The notes under the pieces are model-generated. The model worked only from the letters and a program-made list of their open reading frames with translations, was not told where the DNA came from and did no database searches. A DNA stretch of 64,000 nt from Chitinibacter fontanus (GTDB lineage: Bacteria > Pseudomonadota > Gammaproteobacteria > Burkholderiales > Chitinibacteraceae): positions 1,701,665-1,765,664 of the forward strand of contig NZ_CP058952.1 of assembly GCF_013423785.1 (NCBI RefSeq), read 5' to 3'. This document shows, piece after piece, positions 56,416 to 64,000 of this stretch; positions within the stretch are counted from its first letter, which is position 1; each line of letters begins with the position of its first letter. Made by a program: the position numbers and the translations under genes.

Positions 56416-57834
56416 ATGTATATTAATAAAGTAATTAGTTATGGTGATGCTTGGAATCAACTTATTGCCCGTTCAGTAGTATATGAATCACTTGTAAGTG
56501 CGATTGAGACATTAACAATTGAAAAAATACGACAAACTGAGATTCAAGGTTTCTTAAAAAATAATGGGAAATTGGAATTGCAGCAGAAGATGCAGCTTTG
56601 TTTCACCAAGGCCTTGGAGGTTTCAGAGTGGGAGGATTGTAGTAATCTTAATCTCAGCAAAAATTCACACTGGTCTTATAGACATAAACTTGGTTACATA
56701 CTAAACCGCATTTCGGCATCGCTATATTTTAGGCGAGAAAGCCTGAATCGTTGGTTGTTCACTGCTACCCCGCTGGCATATCGAGAAGGCGTGATTGATA
56801 TCCCTATCGCCTTAATGCCACTCAAAGAATGCAGTGATGCACTATTCGGTCAAAGTAATGGGTTTCCAAGTGAATTTGAGCGCAATGCCAAGGATTTAAA
56901 AGCGATAGCTCCCTTATCTCATGGCGCTCCTTTTCTAATTTTAGGGGTGAGTCTCGAAGCGAGTAATATCGAATTATGTGAGTTACCGTCTGAAAAATCA
57001 CGGGCAGATCAGCGCATCGTCATTAATAGAGCAATCGAGTTCCCACCTGAGTATCACCAAGCAGGATTAGGGATACTTAGCTATTTTGGCACGATTCTTC
57101 GCGAAAAATATCCTAACGAAAATGCAAAGGTTCGGATTGAGCAGGATGGTGATACTGTACGAATGATTGTTGAATCAGAGACTGGGAATAGGGATATTAT
57201 TGAAAGGGCACTCTATGACTATGAACTAATCGTTCGGGGTGAAGCATCTCCAGAGATACTCCTTGATACAAAGCTGCAAATTCTCGAGTTAAAAGCAGAA
57301 TTGCGAATAGCGCAAGCTCGAATTGAGAATAAAAATGAAATTTTGCAACATAAAAATCAGGAAATTGAGACGCTGAAACAGCTAATTGGACATGCATTCA
57401 CACAGAAAAGTGCGCCAATAATTCACGTTACAGCATCGCCAGTTATTACTCTTTCGAATCATAGTGAGCAATCAAATCAGACCGCTGTTATTACGCGAGA
57501 GCTTGAGGATATTTCTGAGAGCATCCAATACCTTGCGTCGCTTACGCAAACTGAACCTGAGCTCGAATTACGACTCCGTGATCTTGAAGATGCAACTCAA
57601 GAACTGTTAAGCAGAAGTGATGATAAAAACGAAATTAAGAATTCTTCTGGTCTGAGAAAAATTCGTGATGTGATCACAGAGGCTAATGAAACAGGGAGTG
57701 CACTCGCAAATTTGTTCGAAAAAGCATCTGATGGATTAGTTTGCCTACAAGGGATTGCGCGGAAATACAATTCCATCGCATCTTGGTGTGGAGCGCCGAC
57801 AGTACCTGAAGTTTTCTTAGGTAAATCTAACTAA
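56416..57834 (+). CDS. AT-rich hypothetical protein, possible degenerate BglII-type nuclease fold with coiled coil
   Basis: The 472-residue soluble protein has lower GC than its neighbours. Residues 80-180 (HKLGYILNRISASLYFRRES, then LAYREGVIDIPIALMPLKEC and PFLILGV) recall BglII/ThaI-type restriction nucleases, but the E-x-Q active-site pair expected after NRI reads S-x-Y, so the domain, if correct, would be inactive. A middle domain (about 200-280) includes EFPPEYHQAGLGILSYFGTI. A coiled coil spans about 283-328. The last 60 residues end YNSIASWCGAPTVPEVFLG, an ending I associate with bacterial conflict effectors. Function and family are unproven. The likely ATG is 56416. Confidence 0.6.
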   Translation: MYINKVISYGDAWNQLIARSVVYESLVSAIETLTIEKIRQTEIQGFLKNNGKLELQQKMQLCFTKALEVSEWEDCSNLNLSKNSHWSYRHKLGYILNRISASLYFRRESLNRWLFTATPLAYREGVIDIPIALMPLKECSDALFGQSNGFPSEFERNAKDLKAIAPLSHGAPFLILGVSLEASNIELCELPSEKSRADQRIVINRAIEFPPEYHQAGLGILSYFGTILREKYPNENAKVRIEQDGDTVRMIVESETGNRDIIERALYDYELIVRGEASPEILLDTKLQILELKAELRIAQARIENKNEILQHKNQEIETLKQLIGHAFTQKSAPIIHVTASPVITLSNHSEQSNQTAVITRELEDISESIQYLASLTQTEPELELRLRDLEDATQELLSRSDDKNEIKNSSGLRKIRDVITEANETGSALANLFEKASDGLVCLQGIARKYNSIASWCGAPTVPEVFLGKSN

Positions 57835-57966
57835 TTGATAGCTCAAGGCACGAGTCGTGTTGCGAAATTGGACGCACTTATCAATCTACCCATTTTGCAT
57901 GGCTCTACCATTTTTCTTTGCCAGAATTTGTGATTTGGCTGTGATTGGCGGCTGTGCGCCGCGGCA

Positions 57967-57998
57967 CTTACTTCTCTTGCTTCGCCAAGAGAAGTAAG
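57967..57998. repeat. Long inverted repeat (13-bp stem)
   Basis: CTTACTTCTCTTG and CAAGAGAAGTAAG are perfect complements around the loop CTTCGC. Its likely role is as an intergenic repeat hairpin; there is no T-run. Confidence 0.75.
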
Positions 57999-58369
57999 CA
58001 AGAGAAGGCGACCCGGGCGAAAAGCGCTCCGCGCTGCCCTTGCCGCCTCGTGAGCCAAACGATACGTCCGTTTGTCTCCCTCCTTGCTGCGGTTTTCGCT
58101 ACACGGGAATTCAAGCTCCACACCGACCATCGCGATATATACCTGCCTTGGTGTTGCCCTGAAATTGTTTTCTGTACTGGCTTATGTAGATATACCCTCT
58201 TGCCAATTAGAACGAATTCCCCGTGGAGACGCGCCGTTCGGGAGGTGGTTGGCGGGGTTTTAAAACGCGGCTGTTTGAGCGTTGCGACGGTAGCGCAACG
58301 CGAGTTTGCCGCGTTGCCTTGCCAATTGCCGGACGGACGGGGTTTCGCGTCGATCGGGGCTCTTTTGGG

Positions 58370-58405
58370 GGGTAGGGGGCTTTGGAGAAGCAAAGCCCCC
58401 TACCC
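58370..58405. repeat. Long inverted repeat (15-bp stem)
   Basis: GGGTAGGGGGCTTTG and CAAAGCCCCCTACCC are perfect complements around the loop GAGAAG. Confidence 0.75.
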
Positions 58406-58649
58406 GTCTGCGCGGCGGAACGCGCTTTCAAATCTCGCGGCGTAGCCGCATAAAACCGGATTTGTTCGTTTGGAGAGAAAAACGGCCGGTTCACCGCCTG
58501 CGCCAGCAGGCCAATACCACGATGCATAATGAGCGCCATTGCCCGTGCGGTGGTATATGTATTTAGCTTGCTGGGGTAATGGCTTATGGCCATATACCCC
58601 GTCATCCGCTATAACCGGCCATGGTTTGCTTAGCGGCTTGCCTGCGCCA

Positions 58650-59375
58650 TTATTCCATTGTGCTGACGCTCCAGAATGCCTGTTTCACTTGCGGTTCTAG
58701 CCGCAAGGTTTCGACCAGTTGATCTAGCTCCACGCTATCGAGTGAGGTGGGTAGCAGTACGGCTTCGATTTCGATTTCGTCGCCGTCAAATGGGGCGATG
58801 TCGATGTCGTGTAGCGGTATTTTGGCGGCGGCGCAGGCGAGTTTGATTTGCGCCAGCAGCTCGCGGCGTAGTTCTCGTGGGCCAATGATGTGTACGGTGT
58901 AGCTGGCCTCCACTTCGGTGTCGAGTGGTTGGCGGTTGATGCGGTTGACCATCGGGCGCAGCAGTGTGTTGGCGGCCAGCACAAAGGCGGTGGCGAGGAT
59001 GGCTTCGATGATCATATCGGCGCCCGCGGCGCAGCCAATGGCGGCCGAGCCCCATAGCGTGGCGGCGGTGTTGATGCCGCGTACATTGCCTTCTTCGCGC
59101 ATGATCGCGCCCGCACCCAGAAAGCCGACGCCGGAGACGACGTAGGCAATCACTTGCATCGGGCTGGGCGAGCCGCCGTGTAGTTGGTGATAGCGCATGG
59201 CAATGTCGACAAAGATCGCCGCACCCACGCACACCAGCACATTGGTGCGCAGTCCCGCCGTACGTTGGCGTACTTGGCGTTCTAGGCCGACGATGCCGCC
59301 CAGTATAAATGCGGCGCTAAGGCTAACTAGCGTATCGCAGATCGATACCCAGCTAATGTTGATGATGCTTTGCAT
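58650..59375 (-). CDS. MgtC/SapB family membrane protein
   Basis: The 241-residue protein has the MgtC N-terminal membrane domain (LSAAFILGGIVGLERQVRQR; AYVVSGVGFLGAGAIMREEG; RGINTAATLWGSAAIGCAAG) and a soluble C-terminal domain (about 160-240) of ACT-like type. MgtC-type proteins in pathogens modulate F-ATPase and cellulose under Mg starvation; in other bacteria the role is unclear. No riboswitch is recognisable upstream, where 244 bases separate it from the divergent binding-protein gene. Confidence 0.92.
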   Translation of the reverse strand: MQSIINISWVSICDTLVSLSAAFILGGIVGLERQVRQRTAGLRTNVLVCVGAAIFVDIAMRYHQLHGGSPSPMQVIAYVVSGVGFLGAGAIMREEGNVRGINTAATLWGSAAIGCAAGADMIIEAILATAFVLAANTLLRPMVNRINRQPLDTEVEASYTVHIIGPRELRRELLAQIKLACAAAKIPLHDIDIAPFDGDEIEIEAVLLPTSLDSVELDQLVETLRLEPQVKQAFWSVSTME

Positions 59376-59619
59376 AAGGCTACTCTCGCAGAAATGGATG
59401 ACACGGGGATGACCCCGCTGCGAAGCGCCTTAGTTTAGTGTTTGCGCGCACAAAAAGCGTGGCATAAATACCGCTATGGCGTTGTTTTGCTGGGTATTTT
59501 TATCGGCAATACATCGCTGTGCTGTCATTTAGTCGTGTTGTGTGATGGTGTGGCTGGTGATGTGCGTTTTATTGACCATACTAAAAACAATCCTATTTCA
59601 ATTGCTCGAGTAATGATCC

Positions 59620-60729
59620 GTGGCGAATTTTTCCTGCCGTTTTCTCGCTTTGTGTATGGCCGCCTGGCTGGTTGCGGCAAGCGCGTGGGCGGTGTCGGTG
59701 ACGTTTATCAACCCGGGCAAACACGATGAATTGTTTTGGCAAACCTCCAGCTCGGCGATGCAGGCGGCGGCGCTGCAATTGGGGTTTAAGCTGGAGGTGA
59801 GCTATGCCGAGCGCAGCCCGCTGCGGGCGTTGGAGATTGCTCGCCTTCTAGCCGCCCGGCCTGCGGCGCAACAGCCGGATGTGGTGATTTTTAGCAATGA
59901 TCAGGGTACGGGGCCGGAGCTGCTGCAAATATTTGCCAATACCCGCACGCACTGTTTTATGGCGTATAGCACTTTATATACCGCCGATGAGCGTAAACGG
60001 GGTGGCGAGCCACGGGGCAAATATCCGAATTGGCTAGGCTCCTTGGTGCCCGATGCAGAAGTAGCGGGCTATCTGGTGGCGAAGCAATTGCTGGCGCAAG
60101 GGCGTCGGGCGGGCTTGCAGGGGGGCGATGGGCGATTGCAGGTGATTGCGCTGGCTGGCGATCGTTCCACGCCTAGCTCGATTCGGCGCAATCGCGGCTT
60201 GCAGCGGGCGGTGGCAGAAAGCAGCGATGCGGTGCTGCGCCAAATGGTGTACGCCAATTGGCAATTAGCCAAAGCAACAGAGCAAAGCAGTTGGCTGTAT
60301 GAGCGTTACCCTGAAGCCAGATTGATCTGGAGCGGTAGCGATATTATGGCGTTTGGCGCGATGCAAAGTTGGCAGGCACGTGGTGGTGTGGTGGGGAAAA
60401 CGGCCGTATTCAGTGCGTTTAATACTTCCCCAGAGGCGATGCAAGCGATTGGGGATGGTCGTTTAAGCGCGCTGGCGGGTGGACACTTCATGGCGGGCGC
60501 CTGGAGTTTGGTGCTGATCTATGATTATTTACACGGTAGGGATTTTGCGGGTGAAGGGCTTGAGATGGAGGCGCCGATGTTTGGGTTGATTACGCCCGAA
60601 TTAGCGCGCCAATATCAACGCCGTTTTGGCGCGCAAAACTTTGGCAGTATTGATTTTCGGCGCTATAGCCGCTGGCATCATCCCGCGCTATTGCATTACC
60701 CATTTACCCTGCAATCTTGGCTGAAATAG
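59620..60729 (+). CDS. Periplasmic sugar-binding-like protein (type I PBP)
   Basis: The 369-residue protein has a signal peptide (FLALCMAAWLVAASAWAVSV) and a type I periplasmic-binding fold: VTFINPGKHDELFWQTSSSA, QQPDVVIFSNDQGTGPELLQ, QVIALAGDRSTPSSIRRNRG, SGSDIMAFGAMQSWQARGG. GTG 59620 is the likely start; ATG 59653 is an alternative. No transporter permease or ATPase is linked. It ends 2 bases before a diguanylate cyclase gene, so it is more likely a ligand sensor for that enzyme than a transport subunit. Confidence 0.85.
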   Translation: MANFSCRFLALCMAAWLVAASAWAVSVTFINPGKHDELFWQTSSSAMQAAALQLGFKLEVSYAERSPLRALEIARLLAARPAAQQPDVVIFSNDQGTGPELLQIFANTRTHCFMAYSTLYTADERKRGGEPRGKYPNWLGSLVPDAEVAGYLVAKQLLAQGRRAGLQGGDGRLQVIALAGDRSTPSSIRRNRGLQRAVAESSDAVLRQMVYANWQLAKATEQSSWLYERYPEARLIWSGSDIMAFGAMQSWQARGGVVGKTAVFSAFNTSPEAMQAIGDGRLSALAGGHFMAGAWSLVLIYDYLHGRDFAGEGLEMEAPMFGLITPELARQYQRRFGAQNFGSIDFRRYSRWHHPALLHYPFTLQSWLK

Positions 60730-60731
60730 CG

Positions 60732-61964
60732 ATGCGTTTTGAACGGTTTCAATCCATTACCCGTTTATTGATCCGCAAAATTGTCTGGGTTTCGGTTGTG
60801 TGCGCGCTATTGATCGGCTCTATTCGTGCCTTTAGCCTGTACCGGATGAGTGAGCATCAGTTTAACGATACGTTAAATGTGATTGCCGCGGTGTATGTTC
60901 CGCAATTGGCGATTAGCGTCTGGGATATTGAGCCTAAAAGCATCGAAACCCAGCTGCACAGCATGGTTGAATCGAATGATGCCATCGCCTTTGTTCGGCT
61001 AGAGCTAACATCAGGGCGCAAGTTTTCCTATGGGCATCAAGCGACCACGGCAGGTTTGCCGCCGCACCATTTTGTGTTGTACGAGCCAGGTACTACCAGT
61101 CAGGTGTTGGGCGATTTATTTGTATATGCCGATACCGCCAATTTTTACAAAATGCTGGTGTTCCAGATTGGGCTGAGTGTGTTTGGCTATGCCCTGCTGA
61201 CCTTATTAATTTGCCAGCTGGTGCGCTTGATTTTGCGGCGGCATTTGCGCAAGCCCTTGAAAGAAATTGCCGCATTTGCCCGCGAACTGGATGCGCAAAA
61301 ATTACTCACCCCCTTGCATCTAACCGACCGCGAGCATGTGGTGCCGAATGAAATTGATCTGGTGGTGGCGGGTTTCGATATGTTGCAAACCGAGCTGGGG
61401 CGGCATATTCATCACCTTGATCAATTGGTGGCTGAGCGCACCGCGCAGCTAGAGCAAGCCATGCAGTCGATTCAATTGTTATCTATCACCGACCCGCTCA
61501 CGGGTTGTTACAACCGGCATTATCTGAACGAGCAGCTTGAACGTATGGCCAGCAGCGAAAGTCAGCAGCCGCTGTCCGTGATTTTCTGTGATGTGGATTT
61601 TTTCAAGCAGGTGAATGATAAGTATGGCCATAAAGCGGGCGATGACGTGTTAGCCAAGGTGGGTGAAGTATTGCGGCAAAGTTTGCGCAGCGAAAGCGAT
61701 TGGGTCGCCCGCTACGGCGGTGAAGAGTTTTTACTGATTTTGCCCAAAACCGATCTGGCGACTGCGCACCAGATTGCCGAGCGCCTGCGCTTGGAGATTG
61801 GCGAGTTGAGTTTTCAATGCCGCGAGCAGTGTTTTCAAATCAGCGCCAGTTTTGGGGTTGCTGAGCAGCTACCTGCCGAAGGCGCGCATCAGCTGTGCGA
61901 GCGCGCAGATCAATTGCTGTATCAGGCCAAAAACAGTGGCCGTAATCGCGTGTGTAGTGCTTAG
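60732..61964 (+). CDS. Membrane diguanylate cyclase with periplasmic sensor domain
   Basis: The 410-residue enzyme has membrane segments near 15-35 and 145-170 around a periplasmic domain, a HAMP-like helix (RRHLRKPLKEIAAFARELDA), a coiled coil, and a C-terminal GGDEF domain with LTGCYNRHYLNEQL, FCDVDFFKQVNDKYGHKAGD and RYGGEEFLLILPKT. The catalytic GGEEF is intact; no RxxD inhibitory site precedes it. It makes c-di-GMP, probably in response to the adjacent periplasmic binding protein. Confidence 0.94.
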   Translation: MRFERFQSITRLLIRKIVWVSVVCALLIGSIRAFSLYRMSEHQFNDTLNVIAAVYVPQLAISVWDIEPKSIETQLHSMVESNDAIAFVRLELTSGRKFSYGHQATTAGLPPHHFVLYEPGTTSQVLGDLFVYADTANFYKMLVFQIGLSVFGYALLTLLICQLVRLILRRHLRKPLKEIAAFARELDAQKLLTPLHLTDREHVVPNEIDLVVAGFDMLQTELGRHIHHLDQLVAERTAQLEQAMQSIQLLSITDPLTGCYNRHYLNEQLERMASSESQQPLSVIFCDVDFFKQVNDKYGHKAGDDVLAKVGEVLRQSLRSESDWVARYGGEEFLLILPKTDLATAHQIAERLRLEIGELSFQCREQCFQISASFGVAEQLPAEGAHQLCERADQLLYQAKNSGRNRVCSA

Positions 61965-61973
61965 TGCGTTGAG

Positions 61974-62020
61974 GGTATATTGCTGTAAATATTAATACAG
62001 TTGCGTTGTATTAATATACC
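61974..62020. repeat. Nested inverted repeat at the diguanylate cyclase/LysR 3' junction
   Basis: GGTATAT and ATATACC bracket an inner pair TTAATACA/TGTATTAA. The location, between convergent genes, suggests a terminator-like or repeat-element role. Confidence 0.5.
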
Positions 62021-62919
62021 TAGCCTAACGCCGCAACCAAGGCATCAAGTAATGCCCGCACGGCGGGCGATAAACCCCGCTGGCTGGCGTACACTGCCTG
62101 CACATGGCTAAACGGAAAGCGCCAGTCGGGTAGCACTTCGACTAGGCTGCCGCTGGCTAAATCCGCAGCAACATAATCATCCGGTAGCATGGTCACCCCT
62201 AAGTCAGCTAGTGCAGCTTGGCGGCGCAAAGCAAAACTTTCGGTCGATAAGCGCGGCGGTAAAACGAATTCCCGTGCTTCGCCACTGGCATTCACCAGCC
62301 GCCAATGAATGCGCTGATCTGCTCCTACCATGCCCAGAGCCGGTGCCAGTGCCAGTGCGCCCGGTGTACTAATCCCACCCAATTGTGCCACCAGCGCCGG
62401 GCTGGCGACCAGCTTGGCCTGCGTGGGGCGCAAGCGGCGAGTGGCCCATTGCAAATCTTCATCATCAGTAGCGCGCACCCGCAAAGCAACATCGATGCCT
62501 TCTTCCAATAAATCGACTCGCCGGGTGGTTGAAATAATTTCGAGCACTACTTTGGGGTGCTGCACAATAAATTGCTGCAAAATTTCTACCAAACTATCCA
62601 TCATCGCGGGCGGTACGCTTAACCGTACCCGCCCTGCTGGCTCGGCGCGCTGGCTGGCCACCACGCATTCAGCGGCTTCGGCTTCGCGCAGCAAAGCCTG
62701 ACAGTGGCCAAGGAATTTTTGCCCGACATCGGTGAGTGTTAGCTTGCGCGTGCTGCGCTGAAGCAAGCGCACCCCAAGGCGCTCTTCCAGACCGGCAATC
62801 CGGCGTGACAGCCGCGATTTGGGAATACCCAATTGTCGTGCCGCCGCGGAAAAGCCGCCAAATTCAATCACCTGAGCGAAATACACATAATCATTAAAGT
62901 CTGCGCTGATTGGTGTCAT
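62020..62919 (-). CDS. LysR-family transcriptional regulator
   Basis: The 299-residue regulator begins DFNDYVYFAQVIEFGGFSAA with the helix-turn-helix RQLGIPKSRLSRRIAGLEER; the effector domain runs from about 90 to 295. It is divergent from azoR with a 97-base gap, so azoR is its likely target, a layout known for quinone/azo-compound-responsive LysR regulators. Confidence 0.92.
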   Translation of the reverse strand: MTPISADFNDYVYFAQVIEFGGFSAAARQLGIPKSRLSRRIAGLEERLGVRLLQRSTRKLTLTDVGQKFLGHCQALLREAEAAECVVASQRAEPAGRVRLSVPPAMMDSLVEILQQFIVQHPKVVLEIISTTRRVDLLEEGIDVALRVRATDDEDLQWATRRLRPTQAKLVASPALVAQLGGISTPGALALAPALGMVGADQRIHWRLVNASGEAREFVLPPRLSTESFALRRQAALADLGVTMLPDDYVAADLASGSLVEVLPDWRFPFSHVQAVYASQRGLSPAVRALLDALVAALG

Positions 62920-63016
62920 CAGTAGAACAATCCTTCCTAATTTTGCAGTCTAGTCGCTATTTTGCGCCAAATATAAGATGCATACATCAAAACATTCAGC
63001 CACAAAGGATTGCATC

Positions 63017-63619
63017 ATGAACTTGCTCCATATCGACTCCAGCATTTTGGGTGACCACTCTGTTTCGCGCCAACTGACTAAAGAAGTAGTAGAAAGCATT
63101 CGTTTGGCTGAACCAAACGCCAGTGTGACTTACCGCGATGTGACTAGCTCGGCTACCGTACATCTGGATGGCTCATTGTTGGCCGCCAAAGGCACGCCAG
63201 CGCAAGAACGCAATGCCCAGCAAGCGCATCAGGTCAGCATTGCCGAGACGGTGATGGCTGAGTTTCTGGCGGCTGACGTGCTGGTGATTGGCGCGCCAAT
63301 GTATAACTTCTCGATCCCTAGCCAACTTAAAGCGTGGATCGATATGATTAGCGTGGCAGGTGTGACATTCAAATATGGCGCCAATGGCCCAGAAGGCTTG
63401 GCAGGTGGTAAGCGCGCAGTGATTGTTGCTACCGCAGGTGGCCAGCATGCAGGTACAGCAACTGGTGTTGCCCACGTTGAATATCTGCGCATTTTGCTGG
63501 GCTTTTTGGGCATTACGGATATTCGTGTTATTTCGGCGGAAGGCTTGGCCATGGGGCCTGAGGTGCGTGATCCTGCACTAGCCGCTGCTCGTGCTCAACT
63601 GAGTGCAGTTGCTGCTTAA
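63017..63619 (+). CDS. azoR: FMN-dependent NADH-azoreductase
   Basis: The 200-residue flavodoxin-fold enzyme begins LLHIDSSILGDHSVSRQLTK, the FMN phosphate loop of AzoR, and has GAPMYNFSIPSQLKAWIDMI and VTFKYGANGPEGLAGGKRAV. It reduces quinones and azo compounds with NADH. ATG 63017 follows AAAGGA; an upstream start at 62978 would add an implausible leader. It is divergent from a LysR regulator and followed by a terminator. Confidence 0.95.
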   Translation: MNLLHIDSSILGDHSVSRQLTKEVVESIRLAEPNASVTYRDVTSSATVHLDGSLLAAKGTPAQERNAQQAHQVSIAETVMAEFLAADVLVIGAPMYNFSIPSQLKAWIDMISVAGVTFKYGANGPEGLAGGKRAVIVATAGGQHAGTATGVAHVEYLRILLGFLGITDIRVISAEGLAMGPEVRDPALAAARAQLSAVAA

Positions 63620-63656
63620 ATGAGTTAAAAGTAGTTTAAAGCAGCTATTTGTAGTT

Positions 63657-63694
63657 AAAAACGGCTAAATTCAATATTGAATTGGCCGTTTTTT
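63657..63694 (+). terminator. Rho-independent terminator after azoR
   Basis: AAAACGGC and GCCGTTTT enclose a second pair AATTCAAT/ATTGAATT, and TTTTTT follows. Confidence 0.85.
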
Positions 63695-63704
63695 ATAACA
63701 ATAT

Positions 63705-63734
63705 TTGCAACACAGTTGCGCAACTGTGTTGCAA
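63705..63734. promoter_or_regulatory. 30-bp perfect palindrome upstream of the CobW gene (probable operator)
   Basis: The palindrome has half-site TTGCAACACAGTTGC at 63705-63719 and its exact complement at 63720-63734. It ends 37 bases before the CobW-type start and overlaps where promoter elements would lie. CobW-type genes are often under zinc-responsive repression, so a Zur-like operator is an inference. Confidence 0.7.
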
Positions 63735-63771
63735 TTGTCTATGCTATTGGCTTTTTGGTCGGAGCCGTAGC

Positions 63772-64000
63772 ATGAAAAAACTACCTGTCACCGTTTTATC
63801 CGGCTTTCTGGGCGCAGGTAAAACCACCTTGATGAATCATGTGCTGAAAAACCGCGCCGGTTTGCGTGTCGCGGTGATTGTGAATGATCTGTCAGACGTG
63901 AATATCGATGGCGAGCTGATCCATCAGGGCGGCTTTGCGCGTGGTGAAGAACGCCTAGTCGAAATGAGCAATGGCTGTATTTGCTGCACGCTGCGCGAGG
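63772..64000 (+). CDS. CobW/ZigA-type GTPase metallochaperone, N-terminal part
   Basis: The visible 76 residues begin [20 protein letters not shown] (Walker A GAGKTT) and reach [14 protein letters not shown], the CxCC metal-binding motif of the COG0523 family. Such proteins deliver zinc or cobalt to metalloenzymes using GTP. ATG 63772 follows GGAG. The rest lies beyond the window. A 30-bp palindrome upstream suggests metal control. Confidence 0.92.
   Translation, partial: MKKLPVTVLSGFLGAGKTTLMNHVLKNRAGLRVAVIVNDLSDVNIDGELIHQGGFARGEERLVEMSNGCICCTLRE

Larger units (their letters stand above)
57835..58649. other. GC-rich non-coding stretch with strong palindromes
   Basis: About 815 bases contain no credible gene although several open frames cross them. 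Two long inverted repeats stand out: a 13-bp stem at 57967-57979/57986-57998 and a 15-bp stem at 58370-58384/58391-58405. The segment from 57960 to 58070 looks like the widespread intergenic repeat of proteobacteria that produces false genes. It also holds GATATACC-type strings and, near 58573-58600, a GGGGTAATGGC / GGCCATATACCCC hairpin. Confidence 0.6.

Noticed and set aside
57945..58605. Several overlapping open frames (57945-58445 plus; 57968-58393, 58207-58605 and 57843-58130 minus)
   Set aside because: All are rich in Arg, Ala, Pro and Ser without a fold pattern, overlap on both strands, lack ribosome sites and coincide with palindromic repeat DNA that is a known source of false genes.
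58786..59232. Alternative minus frame of 148 codons within the mgtC-type gene
   Set aside because: It is the Arg/His-rich shadow frame of a well-recognised MgtC protein.

Overview
The window looks like an origin-proximal stretch of chromosome from a chitin-associated betaproteobacterium of the Neisseriales (Chitinibacteraceae type such as Chitinibacter, Deefgea or Iodobacter). This assignment is an inference from protein character: topoisomerase IV genes parC and parE of betaproteobacterial type, a thiD / rubredoxin / hemL neighbourhood, a BPSS1780-type membrane protein, a secreted protease with two chitin-binding modules, a PEP-CTERM protein and abundant c-di-GMP signalling genes. No rRNA, tRNA or CRISPR array was seen.

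Layout. 1-5 kb: hemL start, CYTH protein, lipoprotein, hemJ, an M48 protease and a rubredoxin on the minus strand, then thiD, a small P-loop kinase and a DUF1993 protein on the plus strand. 5-10.4 kb: a three-gene sensory operon (FIST protein, hybrid histidine kinase with Hpt, REC-HD-GYP). 10.4-18.6 kb: chitin-binding metalloprotease, a small hypothetical gene, an M15 peptidase, a Gly/Cys-tailed protein, parC, an orphan amino-acid binding protein and a nucleoside deoxyribosyltransferase-like protein. 18.7-28.9 kb: soluble CZB chemoreceptor, PEP-CTERM protein, HD-GYP with zinc ribbon, parE, a two-component system with a secreted protein, an Ala/Lys repeat protein and two glutathione transferases. 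29-33 kb: GcvA-type LysR regulator, HDOD protein and PAS-GGDEF-EAL protein. 33.1-35.5 kb: a wrecked comM (yifB) gene whose middle has been replaced by AT-rich foreign DNA plus an IS3-family element. 35.6-42 kb: LytS/LytTR two-component system, DUF2721, dgkA, BPSS1780 protein, ackA, a lipoyl-like protein and an AraC regulator. 42-48.3 kb: a long plus-strand run that starts with a phosphotransferase and a PQ-loop protein and contains an ABC-2 exporter whose two permease genes are separated by a methyltransferase, a lipocalin-like protein, a P-loop kinase and a GNAT acetyltransferase. 48.3-56.3 kb: a LysR/oxidoreductase pair, a DUF4132-type giant with a small partner, small secreted proteins and a fructosamine-kinase-like gene. 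56.4-58.6 kb: an AT-rich gene for a possible degenerate nuclease-like protein followed by GC-rich palindromic non-coding DNA. 58.6-64 kb: MgtC-type protein, a periplasmic-binding-protein/diguanylate-cyclase pair, a LysR/azoR pair and the start of a CobW-type metallochaperone.

The strongest unlisted signal is in the DNA rather than the genes. Four parS sites (ParB/Spo0J binding palindromes; three with the exact 14-bp core) lie at 17.1, 23.8, 40.6 and 55.6 kb, two of them inside coding sequences, and three perfect DnaA boxes flank the second exporter permease at 47.5-48.3 kb. Together they suggest the window lies in the ParB-loaded, origin-near domain of the chromosome. c-di-GMP signalling is also prominent: at least four turnover proteins, two of them in sensory operons.
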